DNA from: Strigamia acuminata
Lineage: Eukaryota; Arthropoda; Chilopoda; Geophilomorpha; Linotaeniidae
Direction: 5' to 3'
DNA length: 64,000 bases
Assembly (NCBI GenBank): GCA_949358305.1
Contig: OX442314.1
Coordinates: 64,737,369-64,801,368, forward strand
In this document: positions 40,386 through 51,808 of the stretch, in pieces
Layout of the letters: each line of letters starts with the position of its first letter
How positions within the stretch are numbered: position 1 is the stretch's first letter
The notes under the pieces: generated by a model
Told to the model about the DNA's origin: nothing
What the model saw: the letters and a program-made list of their open reading frames with translations, nothing else
The model's database searches: none
Made by a program: the position numbers and the translations under genes

Positions 40386-42370
40386 AGTTTTTCCCTTTTT
40401 CAACGCGAAATCGTATTCGACTCGTTTTCGAGTCGAGTACGAATTTTGCCCTTCTTCAACGCGAAATCGTATTCGACTCGTTTTCGAGTCGAATGCGAAT
40501 TTTGTCCTTCTTCAACGCGAAATCGTATTCGACTCGTTTTCGAGTCGAGTACGAATTTTGCCCTTCTTCAACGCGAAATCGTATTCGACTCGTTTTCGAG
40601 TCGAATGCGAATTTTGCCCTTCTTCAACGCGAAATCGTATTCGACTCGTTTTCTAGTCGAGTACGAGTTTTGCCCTTCTTCAACGCGAAATCGTATTTGA
40701 CTCGTTTTCGAGTCGAATGCGAATTTTGCCCTTCTTCAACGCGAAATCGTATTCGACTCGTTTTCGAGTCGAATGCGAATTCGTATTCGACTCGTTTTCG
40801 AGTCGAATGCGAATTTTGTCCTTCTTCAACGCGAAATCGTATTCGACTCGTTTTCGAGTCGAGTACGAATTTTGCCCTTCTTCAACGCGAAATCGTATTC
40901 GACTCGTTTTCGAGTACGAGTTTTGCCCTTCTTCAACGCGAAATCGTATTCGACTCGTTTTCGAGTCGAGTACGAGTTTTGCCCTTCTTCAACGCGAAAT
41001 CGTATTCGATTCGCTTTCGAATCGTATACGAGATGGTCGATTTTTGTTTCCCGGACTTTGATTCGTATTCGAGTTGTTACGAGTTCGTATTTTGATCGTA
41101 TTCGTATTCGAATCGAATTCGAATCGTATTCGAATCGAATACGAATCGAATTCGAGTCGTATTCGAGATGGTCGATGATTTCCACTCGCTCGTATACGCG
41201 TTGTATACGAGCTCGTATTTTGATCGTAATCGTAAACAAATCGTTTACAAGTCGTATACAAGTTGTATACGACGTGTATACACCTCGTATACGAACGAAG
41301 TTTGTGAAAACACAATTTCCAAATAAGACGTATGTGACTACTATGTGTTTTCATGTCGTAGTAAGTATCCGGTGGATTTTCCAAACTTCGTTCGTATACG
41401 AGGTGTATACACGTCGTATACAACTTGTATACGACTTGTAAACGATTCGTTTACGATTACGATCAAAATACGAGCTCGTATACAACGCGTATACGAGCGA
41501 GTGGAAATCATCGACCATCTCGAATGCGACTCGAATACGATTCGAATACATCTCAAATACATCTCGAATACGAGTCGTACGAGTCAAAGTCCGGGAACGG
41601 GTCATCGTATTCGAGTTGTTACGAGTTCGTATTTTGATCGTATTCGTATTCGAATCGAATTCGAATCGTATTCGAATCGAATACGAATTCGCATTCGACT
41701 CGAAAACGAGTCGAATACGATTTCGCGCTGAAGAAGGGCAAAATTCGTACTCGACTCGAAAACGAGTCGAATACGATTTCGCGTTGAAGAAGGGCAAAAT
41801 TCGCATTCGACTCGAAAACGAGTCGAATACGAATTCGCATTCGACTCGAAAACGAGTCGAATACGATTTCGCGTTGAAGAAGGGCAAAACTCGTACTCGA
41901 CTCGAAAACGAGTCGAATACGATTTCGCGTTGAAGAAGGGCAAAACTCGTACTCGACTCGAAAACGAGTCGAATACGATTTCGCGTTGAAGAAGGGCAAA
42001 ATTCGCATTCGACTCGAAAACGAGTCGAATACGATTTCGCGTTGAAGAAGGGCAAAACTCGTACTCGACTCGAAAACGAGTCGAATACGATTTCTCGTTG
42101 AAGAAGGGCAAAACTCGTACTCGACTCGAAAACGAGTCGAATACGATTTCGCGTTGAAGAAGGGCAAAATTCGCATTCGACTCGAAAACGAGTCGAATAC
42201 GATTTCGCGTTGAAGAAGGGCAAAACTCGTACTCGACTAGAAAACGAGTCGAATACGATTTCGCGTTGAAGAAGGGCAAAATTCGCATTCGACTCGAAAA
42301 CGAGTCGAATACGATTTCGCGTTGAAGAAGGGCAAAATTCGTACTCGACTAGAAAGCGAGTCGAATACGA
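40386..42370. repeat. 56-bp minisatellite in a large inverted repeat
   Basis: Tandem 56-bp units, each containing GCCCTTCTTCAACGCGAAAT and the self-complementary CGACTCGTTTTCGAGTCG, run in one orientation at 40386-41020 and in the opposite orientation at 41690-42370. Between them are TTCGAAT-type short repeats. Around a spacer at about 41307-41385, the flanks (about 41170-41306 and 41386-41522) are near-perfect inverted copies. Units are open in most frames because of composition, so the long open frames here are not taken as genes. Confidence 0.9.
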
Positions 42371-42487
42371 GATCATTTTTTGATCTGGGTCGTGAATGCG
42401 TCCGTATGTCACGCGAACGCGTGTTGGAGTCGATTCCGAGTTCGTATTCCATCTTGAACGCGCATTGGAGACGTAAACCAGTTTATT

Positions 42488-44803
42488 TTACCCACTCTCG
42501 CTCGATCCCGCTTCATCGCTCCTTGTCGCTCCTGTGAAAAAAAATACATGAGAATGTGCAGAAATGAACCTTCCAATACTCACATGAAAATTGACAACCT
42601 TGACACAAAACAGTCTATTGACACTCCCAACACCACCCCGGACATTTTCCGGAAGAGTTTGGTCCACCCGGAATCCCCAGAATAGTCGCCCCCGAAATGC
42701 GGATTTCACGGAAGCCAATCCGCGAAAAGGATATTGCAAGATAATTGGATAAACTTCATCAAATGTCAACAGTGATTTTTTCAAGCGGCTACGAAGTCGA
42801 AGTAATCCGTTCTCGTCAATGAAGAGATCGAAATTGCGTAGGGTGGAGTGTTTACTAAGTTCTCTTTTGTTTTTCACATCCTCAATTTCTTCAGAAAAAT
42901 GTAATTTCTGCGAAAACTGCAGGATCTTCAATTGGTTGTCCTCTAACTCGAGTGGCGAGAGAGGCTCACCGCGCAAAAGTTTGCTTTTCCATCTCAAAAT
43001 ATACGAAAAAACTCTCAACAGTTTGTTGTAATTCCGGAAACGTTTGAAGAATTGACCAATAAAGCTTTCTTTAAGTTGAATAGTCATCACAATGATTTTT
43101 CGTTCCTCTTCTGGAAGATTTTCTTGTATAATTTCTGTTTTTTCCAGTTTCGAGACATCAACTCCAAACCACCAAAGTTTATTTTGCATCAATGTTTTTG
43201 AGTTATGTGGTCGAGTTAATAAATCTGCTGGGTTAAATTCTGTTGGTACATGAGACCATTGTTCGGGCTTAGTTGAAGAAGTAATTTCTTGCACACGGTT
43301 TGAGACGTATGGCTTCCACACGTTTTTGTCACTGTTTATCCAGGCTAAAGTTATGGTGGAGTCTGAGTAGTAACGAATTTCAGTGACGGGGTAACCTGGA
43401 AGAAAGTTTTCTAACAGGTACTTGGTCATCCTAACTCCTACCACTGCTGCAGTTAATTCAAGTCGAGGAAGAGTCACTTTTTTCGTCGGCGCAATACGGC
43501 ATTTACTCAACAATAAAGTTCTTTTGCCCTCCAGATTGACGACAAAAATTGAACAGCCAAATGCCTTCGTACTGGCGTCACAGAAAACTTCCAAAGTGAT
43601 GTCTTGACCGGAATAAGTATGCAGCCAACGTTGAACTTTTAATTCCTTCAACTTTTGTATGTCTTGACTCCACTCTTCGACTTCTTTTTTCTCTGAGTCA
43701 AGAATCTTTTCATCCCAGTTTTTTGTCCTTTTCCAGATTGCTTGAACTAGCAGTTTCATTTGAAGCACAACAGGAGAAATGAGTCCCATTGGATCGAATA
43801 TGGAAGCCATTAATGAAACAACTTCTCGCTTCGTATTCGGAATTTTTCCAATTGTCGGAATGTTAAACATCATGACATCTTCTGCCGTGTTCCACAATAT
43901 TCCAAGCATTTTTATAATTCCTAAGTCCGAAAACTCCTCTCCTCGCATATGAAAACCTTCTTTTTTCAAATTGTTGAAGACGTCCTTGCTTGAGGTCGCC
44001 CACTTCACGAGGGGAAGCTTTCCGTCGTCTAATATCATTTTCAGTTTCTCGCAATGTGAGGTTGTATCGGCTGTGAAATCACCTCCTGACGTCAAATCAT
44101 CCATGAAAATTCCATCATCGAGTGCGTCGACTTCTTTTGCATGAGTTTTCTCGAATTGTTTCGCTTGTTTTCTAATTGTCGCACACAAGAGGAATGGAGA
44201 AGAAATGACGCCAAATGGCACGACAATCATTCGCAGAACCATTAGATGATTCCACAAATTTTGCCACGAATATGGTTCTTTGAAATAGTCACGAGCGACC
44301 CACAAAAAACGTAAAAAGTTTGTTTGAGTAGGGTTGATCATTACTTGGAGGAACGCTTGCTTAATGTCTGCTATTATTGGAATACAATAGAGACGGAATC
44401 TCACAATAACGAGTATTAAGTCTGGATTAAGGGAAGGTCCCGGAAATAGACAGTCATTGAGGGAACGCTTTCCTTTTTTCGCTGAAGAGGCGTTAAACAC
44501 CACTCTAAATTTCGTCGTGTCTCGATCCTCCTTGATTACAGGGTGGTGAGGTATATTGTAGGTTCCTTTCTTCAGAAAACGATCTTCTTTTGGGACTTCC
44601 TCCGCGTGATTTTCGTGAATATACTGCCACATGGACTCGTCGTAGCGTTTTTTGTAGTCCTTGTTGGCATCTATTCTTTTGAGCGTGTTGGCCAGTTGAT
44701 TCATGGCCAATTCCCAATTGGACTCCAAGTCGACTTCCTGTTCGTTGAATGGCAGCATGACTTCATAACGTCCATCGTCTAGACGCTTCGTAGTTGATTC
44801 GAA
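42488..44803 (-). pseudogene. pol: BEL1 pol: reverse transcriptase-RNase H, 3'-truncated
   Basis: Continues the BEL1 polyprotein in the same frame just after an in-frame TGA at 44804-44806. Reverse transcriptase is recognisable by its KFRVVFNASS start and the catalytic FMDDL box (near 44100). RNase H-like and DUF1758-associated regions follow (VFCDASTKAFGCSIF; ELTAAVVGVRM). Homology to BEL/Pao pol stops near 42730 at the start of the integrase zinc-binding domain (VYPIILQYPF). The integrase core and everything downstream are missing, and the last about 80 codons are of unknown origin. The copy is therefore dead. Confidence 0.85.
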
Positions 44804-45972
44804 TCAATCGCGAATAAAGTCGGATTCTTTCTCTCCTGCATTTATTCCGATTGCTTCCAAGTTCCACAGCTTGTCCAATTTTTCTTGGATGTCTAAGTCG
44901 CATGTGTTGCAACATGTTGTCATTCCTTCCTCATCTTCAAACAAATTGGTGTTTCCAGCCGCTCCAGCCAAGACCCATCCAAAAATTGTGTTGATTAGTC
45001 CAAGGTTGGCGTTTACCTTTTTCTTGCCATCCTTAACGACCTTCCACCACACGTCGACTCCTAAAAGCACATCAATTTGAGCAGTCTTAGCTGGTAGGTC
45101 TTCAGCAAGTTCGAGATTTAGTTTCTTCACTTTGTCAATTATTGATGAGTTCAGAATGCCCTGCACTCGTGGCAAATCTTCCACAGAAAGCATTGAAAGT
45201 TTCAAATCTTGAGTGTCATTTTTGCTCTGCAGTGTGACATTAAACACATCATAGTCCGTGGCTGCTGGAGACGAATCATTAAAACGTTGTGTGGTGGCAG
45301 AGACACTGCCGCATTTTTTCAGTTTCAGTCTTTCAACAAATTCTTTTGTGATGAACGATCGATGGCTTCCCGGGTCGATCATTCCGCGAATGCTGTGAGT
45401 TCCTCCTGATTTTGTTTTGAGGTCCGCGGTGAATATCATTAGTTGTAGAGTCGTCGAGATTGCGCATGAAACATGTGTTGTTACTTGTGGCTCCTTCGGC
45501 TTCTCCACAGCGCTCGTTGAATTCTTCACCTCTGATTTTTTGCATATTGTGGAGTGGTGTCGCCCACCACAGTGTTTACAAGAAAATTTGACCTTGCAGT
45601 CTCCCACTCTATGCCCAGTTCTGAAACAGTTAAAACACAGTCTGTTTTTCTTTACTATTTCGATTTTCGCGTTGACTTCAAAATCCTTTTTACAGGATCC
45701 GTTGAAATGTTCATCATCACAAAAAATGCACTTGTTTGTCTTTGAAGGCGTATTCTTGCTTTCGGATTTAGGTTCACTCTTCGTTTTCGCACTAGTAGAC
45801 TGCTTGGCGTCTTGAGTAGTTGCGCAAGTGGTCATTGAACCTTTCACTTTCGGTTTCTCCACTTCAGATTTTTCATTCTTGTCTTTTTTCGATTTTTCAG
45901 AAACGTTTTCAGTTCGTTTGGCCATCGCAACTTCATTCACAAAGAAATTGAGCAACGTAACAATGTTCTTAT
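44804..45972 (-). pseudogene. gag: BEL1 gag C-terminal part and protease
   Basis: Middle part of the BEL1 polyprotein between the copia D insertion and an in-frame TGA at 44804-44806. It has a Lys/Ser/Thr-rich linker, then BEL-type zinc knuckles (CIFCDDEHFNGSC, CFNCFRTGHRVGDC, CKHCGGRHHSTIC), then an A16-like aspartic protease whose active site reads MIDPGSHRSF where the family normally has D-[ST]-G. An ATG within the copia LTR (46033) would make an artificial start; the natural frame comes from 51814. Confidence 0.85.
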
Positions 45973-46277
45973 TGTTGAGATGTAATACGTAATTCACTTT
46001 AGAGCCCGTATTTATTTGTATCGCATTATTCAAGCGACAATGTGCTATTTGTTTGACATTACTATTTGTTCTTGATCACGTGAACAATCACGGCTTGTTG
46101 TTGTATAACTTGTATTAATTGCCCACAGGTGGCAGCAGGTAGTTTGTATCACATGACTGTGAAATAAAAAGTCACTCTATGTTTTGGTTTCAACCTGTAA
46201 AGAGCTGTGTTCTTTATTTCTATGCTTTCCACACCACTGATGAACAATTCTGCAGTGTTTAATACTAGAAACCAACA
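45973..46277 (+). repeat. copia D 5' LTR
   Basis: 305 bp; one substitution relative to 51504-51808. Confidence 0.95.
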
Positions 46278-46289
46278 TGGTTATGGGCC
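46278..46289 (+). promoter_or_regulatory. copia D primer-binding site, internal initiator tRNA-Met type
   Basis: TGGTTATGGGCC directly after the 5' LTR matches the complement of the anticodon-stem region of initiator tRNA-Met, as in Drosophila copia, which primes from a 5' half-tRNA. It differs from the tRNA 3'-end sites of copia A, B and C. Confidence 0.75.
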
Positions 46290-47045
46290 TATATAACCAG
46301 GAAAGCATTAGAAAATCATTTGGGATGATTTGCAACTATTTGGAACCAATTAGAGGTGAAGAAATCAGATGTCCTCTAATTATTCAAAATGGCGGCGCCC
46401 ACAACTAAAGCAAGAAGCTTGTGTTTGTGCCAGGATACTGAGGATTCCAGTGCAGCAAAGAGTCATCAAACAACACGGAAACACTAGCAGGGTTCGAGAA
46501 ATTATAAACAATTTATTTAAACAATTCTTTTCCTTTGTTTGGAAGTGTGATTTCCGTATTGCGGGCCGCAATACGTTTCGTCGACGTGACGACGACAATT
46601 TCGGGTGTGAGACGTATACTACACGAAGGCAACAATCACTGGCAACCACACGCGAAGTGTGAGCCGGAATTTTGGACGAAAACGGAATTTTTGGATGAAA
46701 AACAACACAACGGAGCGCAAAAACGCAAAACAACACGAGAATCGAGCAGAGAAGACAACATTGGGCTGCAACACACACGTGAAGTGTGATTCTACAAGAG
46801 ATACAGCAGGAAAACGTCTTGAAGAACATTATTTTCGATTATATTTATTGAATTTAAGACATTTGAATTATTTAACTAGCTTAGTATTGTGATAGGATTG
46901 CTACTAACATAGTATAAGAGCGCATTAACCTCACAACACTGCACCTTGTTGTGAAAATCAGTACACAAAGTGTTTTTGAGGCAAAGTGAAAGTGTTTTTT
47001 TCGCGTACACGGTGTTTGCAAACAAGAGAGAGCTGCCAAATCATC

Positions 47046-50000
47046 ATGGACACGGAAAAACCAGAACGAAAAATAACATTACTGAATAGGACAAATTATG
47101 ATACGTGGAAGCAACAAATCAAAGTGCTTCTGATGCACCACGGCTGTTGGGCGTTCACTGACGGGACGCAAGAAGCGCTGGCGCCGGGCGCATCATGGCG
47201 TGATCGTTCGGATTTCCAACTACGACAGGGAAGAGCGTTCAGCTTGATATATTACTCAATAGAAGAGCAATATCACGAATTGCTAAGTGGAACTGAGGAC
47301 GCGAAAAAGGCATGGGACACGCTCAAAACTAATTTTGAACCGGTCTCGAGAGCACGGATTATTCGTTTATTGGACGAGTTTTTCAGCCTAAAGTATGATC
47401 CGACGACGGAAACGATCGGTGTATTTGCGGCGAAGATACGCAATGCAGCGAAAAGACTAGCCGATGTAAAACACGATTTGGACAATTTATATCAGGCATT
47501 TCAACTGATCCGCTATCTGCCACAGGAGTTCCAATCAATTGTCCAGGCCATTTATCGATGGGAGGATAAAGATTTCACATTGGAGAAGGTGGAAGTGGAA
47601 TTGGTCGCTGAAGAAGGAAGGCTCGCACAACAGAAGCGTGATTCGGGACAAGGATCAATTATAGACGCTTTCAGCACCGGACCAAATTCATCCAGCAATA
47701 AGGGGACTGACAATTCGCCGAAATCTCAGCAGCAGGGCAATTATAGCCAAAATAACCGAGGATATCAAGGACAGAAAGGCAGAGGCAGATCGAATTATCG
47801 AGGCGGAGCGAATACGAGAAATTTCAGAGGAAATACGACCGGATCATCACCACGGGGGCCGTGTTTTCGGTGTAATCAACAAGGACATTGGGCAAAGGAT
47901 TGCACAGCACAGCTTCAACCGACGAGTAATTTAAACACCAATACTACAGAGGATTTCGACAATGAAATGTTAGAAGTTGGATTCCTCACAGAGTTAAGCG
48001 AGGAAGAATTACTACAATGCGCTGCAGCCAACAATTGTTGGATATACGATACGGGAGCGACTGGGCACTTCTGTAAAGACAGAAATCAATTCTCCAGCTT
48101 TACTGAGACCACTGGGACGATAAGCCAAGCAGACAAGAAAACTTTAATCAAGATTCAAGGCGTTGGCAACGTTTGCATCATGAGTGTGGTGGGAAACGAC
48201 ATAATTCCAGTAACGCTGAAGAAGGTCTACTACGCGCCCGACTTGAGAAGAAATTTACTATCGGGGCCATGTATGGACGAAGCCAGATGTAAAGTTGCAA
48301 TTGGTTCAGGAGTAGTAAAGATCTATGATCCGCAATGGAAAAGGCAGTTAATGGAAGGAGTAAAAAGGGACAGACTTTACTACATTAAAACTAGCGACAA
48401 GAAACCCGAAATTGAAAAACCACAAGAAAAGAATGAAAACAAAGTCAGTGTCGGTGAAGAGAAGACGGGACATCCAACCAGTTTGAAGCATGCATCAAGC
48501 CCAGAGGAAGCAAGATTGTGGCACGAGCGGCTTGGACACATACATTTTCCCAGCGTACAGCAGATGAGCAAGAGCAACGCTGTGATTGGACTCCCAATTC
48601 TGGATGTGCCGATAACACAATGCGATGTGTGTGACTTGGCGAAGAAAAAGTCAGTTTCACACAAATCCTTACCAGGCATAAGGTCAAAACAACCGCTAGA
48701 ACTTTTACACATGGACGTGTGTGGAGCCTTTAATACTGCAACACTATCAGGAAATAAGTACTTTTTAACAATAACGGACGATTATTCACGCTACTCCACC
48801 GTCTATTTAATGAAGAAGAAAGATGAGGTTTTTGACTTATTTCGTAAGCACGCAAAGCGAATTGAACGATTATTAGGAAGACAAATCCTTGCGATAAGGA
48901 CAGATAACGGAATGGAGTTTTGCTCCAATAAATTTGGAGAATACCTCGCAGAACAGGGGATTATCCACGAGAGAACAAACGCGTATACCCCGGAACAAAA
49001 TGGAGTTTCTGAAAGACTGAACCAAACCTTAGCTAATGGAATGCGAGCACTAATTTATGATGCGGGTTTGGAACATCGATTTTGGGGCGAGGCGATCCTA
49101 ACGTTCAATTACCTTAGGAATAGGATTGCCAAATTGAAATCAGACAAGACGCCGATGGAACTTTATTACAATCGCAAACCATCGCTGCGTCATCTAAGAA
49201 AATTTGGATGTTTGTGTTTTGTCAAAAAGAAGATTCGAGATGGCAAAATCGACAACAAAGGAGTATACGGGATCATGCTCGGCTATTCTAGAATTACGAA
49301 AGGATACAGAGTTTGGTTGCCAGAATTTTCCAAAGTCTTGGAAACAAATGACATCAAGTTTGTTGAAAGCAGGCGCGGAGTTGAAGGCGTGCTGGGCCTA
49401 CCCGACAAGTACACAACCTACATCGACAATTTAGATGATGAGGAACGTCAATACTATTCAGACGAAGACGTCAGGCCACCGCTACCCCCGCCAATCCCAG
49501 CCCATAAGAAAGAAGTTGAGGAATTACCTCAACTAAAATTAAAGTTCCGACTACCGGAGGAGAAACTGCGAGCTAATCCACCTAAAACTGTGCCGCAAGC
49601 GACAGTAGAAGTGCAGAATCTTGCTCGCACTATACCTCCACTAGTTTGGGTAAAGACGGAGAAATTTAGACCAACCGGACAAAAAGACGTGGAATATACA
49701 ATCGAAGGATATGAGAAACCGAAGTTACGTTCGATACCAGATGTGAAACGATACTGCGCGGGCCACAGTCTCCCTGTTCCTGAGCATCTCTTTGAAGATA
49801 AGAGAAGGAAGCAGCCATCTGGATCAAGCGCAGCAGCCGACAATTTTGATTTCGACTTGGACATAGATGAATTGACCCTAGATTTTGAAGCAAATCATCT
49901 TGAAGTGCATGTTCCAGTCCGCTATGAAGAAATAGCAAATCTACCAGAAAAGAGCGAATGGAATCAAGCGATGACAGATGAGATCGACACCATGCATGAG

Positions 50001-51485
50001 CGTGAGGTATGGGAGCTGGTTCCACCGCCACCCGACACCAAAGTGATAGGATGCAGATGGATCTACACCGTTAAGCAGAACGACCAAGGGGAAATTGCCA
50101 GATATAAAGCGAGACTTGTTGCGCAAGGCTTTTCGCAAGTCTACGGCGAGTCGTATGAAGAGACATTTTCTCCCGTGGTGGATTTTTCAATCGTCAGATT
50201 TATGTTCACATTATTGGTTTGCATGCTTAAATGGTCGTATATCCAGGCAGATGTTAAGTGTGCGTACCTCTACGCGAAGCTACACAAGACCATATACATG
50301 CGCCAGCCCAAGGGATTTATTCATCCGGATAAACCCAATTACGTTTGCCGACTACTTAGAGCAATTTACGGATTGCATCAATCCGGCAGAGAATGGGGCA
50401 TGGAACTGGAAGAGACTTTACTCAAACTTGGGTTGGAACACGTGAATTGGTGTAATTGTGTCTACAAATACAAGAATATCGCATATTTGATTGTGTACGT
50501 GGACGATATCGTCGTTTTTGGAAAGCAGTATGCTGATGCGATGAACGTACTGGACATGATCAAGACTCAATTCGATTTGGTCATACTGGGACAGACAAAG
50601 AAACTACTAGGAGTTGAATTCTGTTCGCACCGACAACAAATGGTGTTACACCAGAGAACCTATGTCAACAAAGTCCTACTGAGATTTAAAGACCATTTGG
50701 ATTCAGTGAAGATCAGGTCACAGCCAATGACCAAATCAACTGTACTTACCAAACAAGACTGCCCAAATACGATCGAGGACTTCAAACTTATGGAAGGGAT
50801 TCCTTATAGAAGCTTGCTCGGATCGTTGGCATTCATCGGATCAAGAACTAGGCCCGACATGACTTATGCGATCAATATTTTAAGTCAATTCCAGTCAAAC
50901 CCCGGATGGAGTCACTGGATTGTCTTACTGGACTTACTGAGTTATCTTAGGACAACGAAGAATTTCGGATTAATGTTATTTCCGAATAACCGGATCGAAG
51001 TTGTTGGCTATAGTGACTCCGACTACGCCAACAATAGAGATGATCGAATCTCTGTTGGAGGGACTCTGATAACGCTTGGGAATACACCGGTGTTTTGGAG
51101 AACCTTCAAGCAGCGCAACGTGACGCTATCGACTATGGAAGCCGAATATGTAGCCCTTACGGAGACAGTCAAGGACTACATGTGGATTGTCAGGGTGCTA
51201 CACGAAATTGTTCCAAACTTGGCCGACAAGTTCTTTCATCATGTGTTGTGTGACAACATTTCGACGGTGGATTTCACGAAATCCAACATAGAAAACCGAA
51301 AGACGAAACACATAGATATTCGTTACCACTTTATTAAGGAACTTGTAAGGCAGGACAATCTTAAAATAATGCATGTTGGAACAAAGAGTAATTATGCGGA
51401 CATTTTCACGAAGTCTGTAGATAAGTGTGATCTTATCCAATTCTGTAACCGCTTCCTAGTTGACCTGAACATAATAACTGCTTAA
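47046..51485 (+). CDS. gag-pol: copia D gag-pol polyprotein
   Basis: A single frame of 1479 residues from the ATG at 47046 (an in-frame ATG lies 20 codons upstream). In order: copia gag (LLNRTNYDTWKQQIKVLL); an Asn/Gly/Arg-rich linker; a CCHC knuckle (CFRCNQQGHWAKDC) near residue 273; protease WIYDTGATGHF near 335; the integrase zinc region HERLGHIH near 493 and HMDVCGAF; the core with RTDNGMEF near 618 and the final acidic residue in a QNGVSERLN context; reverse transcriptase from GCRWIYTVKQN with YVDDIVVF near 1150; and RNase H with MEAEYVALTE near 1366 and ADIFTKSVDKCDL near the end. All catalytic motifs are present with no stop or frameshift. With 304/305 LTR identity this could be an active copy. 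Confidence 0.97.
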   Translation: MDTEKPERKITLLNRTNYDTWKQQIKVLLMHHGCWAFTDGTQEALAPGASWRDRSDFQLRQGRAFSLIYYSIEEQYHELLSGTEDAKKAWDTLKTNFEPVSRARIIRLLDEFFSLKYDPTTETIGVFAAKIRNAAKRLADVKHDLDNLYQAFQLIRYLPQEFQSIVQAIYRWEDKDFTLEKVEVELVAEEGRLAQQKRDSGQGSIIDAFSTGPNSSSNKGTDNSPKSQQQGNYSQNNRGYQGQKGRGRSNYRGGANTRNFRGNTTGSSPRGPCFRCNQQGHWAKDCTAQLQPTSNLNTNTTEDFDNEMLEVGFLTELSEEELLQCAAANNCWIYDTGATGHFCKDRNQFSSFTETTGTISQADKKTLIKIQGVGNVCIMSVVGNDIIPVTLKKVYYAPDLRRNLLSGPCMDEARCKVAIGSGVVKIYDPQWKRQLMEGVKRDRLYYIKTSDKKPEIEKPQEKNENKVSVGEEKTGHPTSLKHASSPEEARLWHERLGHIHFPSVQQMSKSNAVIGLPILDVPITQCDVCDLAKKKSVSHKSLPGIRSKQPLELLHMDVCGAFNTATLSGNKYFLTITDDYSRYSTVYLMKKKDEVFDLFRKHAKRIERLLGRQILAIRTDNGMEFCSNKFGEYLAEQGIIHERTNAYTPEQNGVSERLNQTLANGMRALIYDAGLEHRFWGEAILTFNYLRNRIAKLKSDKTPMELYYNRKPSLRHLRKFGCLCFVKKKIRDGKIDNKGVYGIMLGYSRITKGYRVWLPEFSKVLETNDIKFVESRRGVEGVLGLPDKYTTYIDNLDDEERQYYSDEDVRPPLPPPIPAHKKEVEELPQLKLKFRLPEEKLRANPPKTVPQATVEVQNLARTIPPLVWVKTEKFRPTGQKDVEYTIEGYEKPKLRSIPDVKRYCAGHSLPVPEHLFEDKRRKQPSGSSAAADNFDFDLDIDELTLDFEANHLEVHVPVRYEEIANLPEKSEWNQAMTDEIDTMHEREVWELVPPPPDTKVIGCRWIYTVKQNDQGEIARYKARLVAQGFSQVYGESYEETFSPVVDFSIVRFMFTLLVCMLKWSYIQADVKCAYLYAKLHKTIYMRQPKGFIHPDKPNYVCRLLRAIYGLHQSGREWGMELEETLLKLGLEHVNWCNCVYKYKNIAYLIVYVDDIVVFGKQYADAMNVLDMIKTQFDLVILGQTKKLLGVEFCSHRQQMVLHQRTYVNKVLLRFKDHLDSVKIRSQPMTKSTVLTKQDCPNTIEDFKLMEGIPYRSLLGSLAFIGSRTRPDMTYAINILSQFQSNPGWSHWIVLLDLLSYLRTTKNFGLMLFPNNRIEVVGYSDSDYANNRDDRISVGGTLITLGNTPVFWRTFKQRNVTLSTMEAEYVALTETVKDYMWIVRVLHEIVPNLADKFFHHVLCDNISTVDFTKSNIENRKTKHIDIRYHFIKELVRQDNLKIMHVGTKSNYADIFTKSVDKCDLIQFCNRFLVDLNIITA

Positions 51486-51503
51486 TAATGCGAGGGGGCC
51501 GAT

Positions 51504-51808
51504 TGTTGAGATGTAATACGTAATTCACTTTAGAGCCCGTATTTATTTGTATCGCATTATTCAAGCGACAATGTGCTATTTGTTTGACATTACTATTTGT
51601 TCTTGATCACGTGAACAATCACGGCTTGTTGTTGTAAAACTTGTATTAATTGCCCACAGGTGGCAGCAGGTAGTTTGTATCACATGACTGTGAAATAAAA
51701 AGTCACTCTATGTTTTGGTTTCAACCTGTAAAGAGCTGTGTTCTTTATTTCTATGCTTTCCACACCACTGATGAACAATTCTGCAGTGTTTAATACTAGA
51801 AACCAACA
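51504..51808 (+). repeat. copia D 3' LTR
   Basis: 305 bp, followed by the CTTAT duplication at 51809-51813. Confidence 0.95.

Larger units (their letters stand above)
45973..51808 (+). mobile_element. Ty1/copia retrotransposon D, nested in BEL1
   Basis: A complete element in plus orientation, antisense to BEL1. Its 305-bp LTRs (45973-46277 and 51504-51808, TGTTGAG...ACCAACA) differ by one base that I can see (TATAAC versus TAAAAC). The target duplication CTTAT is at 45968-45972 and 51809-51813. The purine tract CGAGGGGGCC lies just before the 3' LTR, and there is a single uninterrupted polyprotein. Structurally the most intact element in the window. Confidence 0.97.

Noticed and set aside
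40386-42412. Many overlapping open frames of 70-350 codons in the 56-bp repeat, on both strands
   Set aside because: The unit is 56 bp, so all three frames are traversed, and its composition lacks stops. The frames reflect the repeat and not genes.
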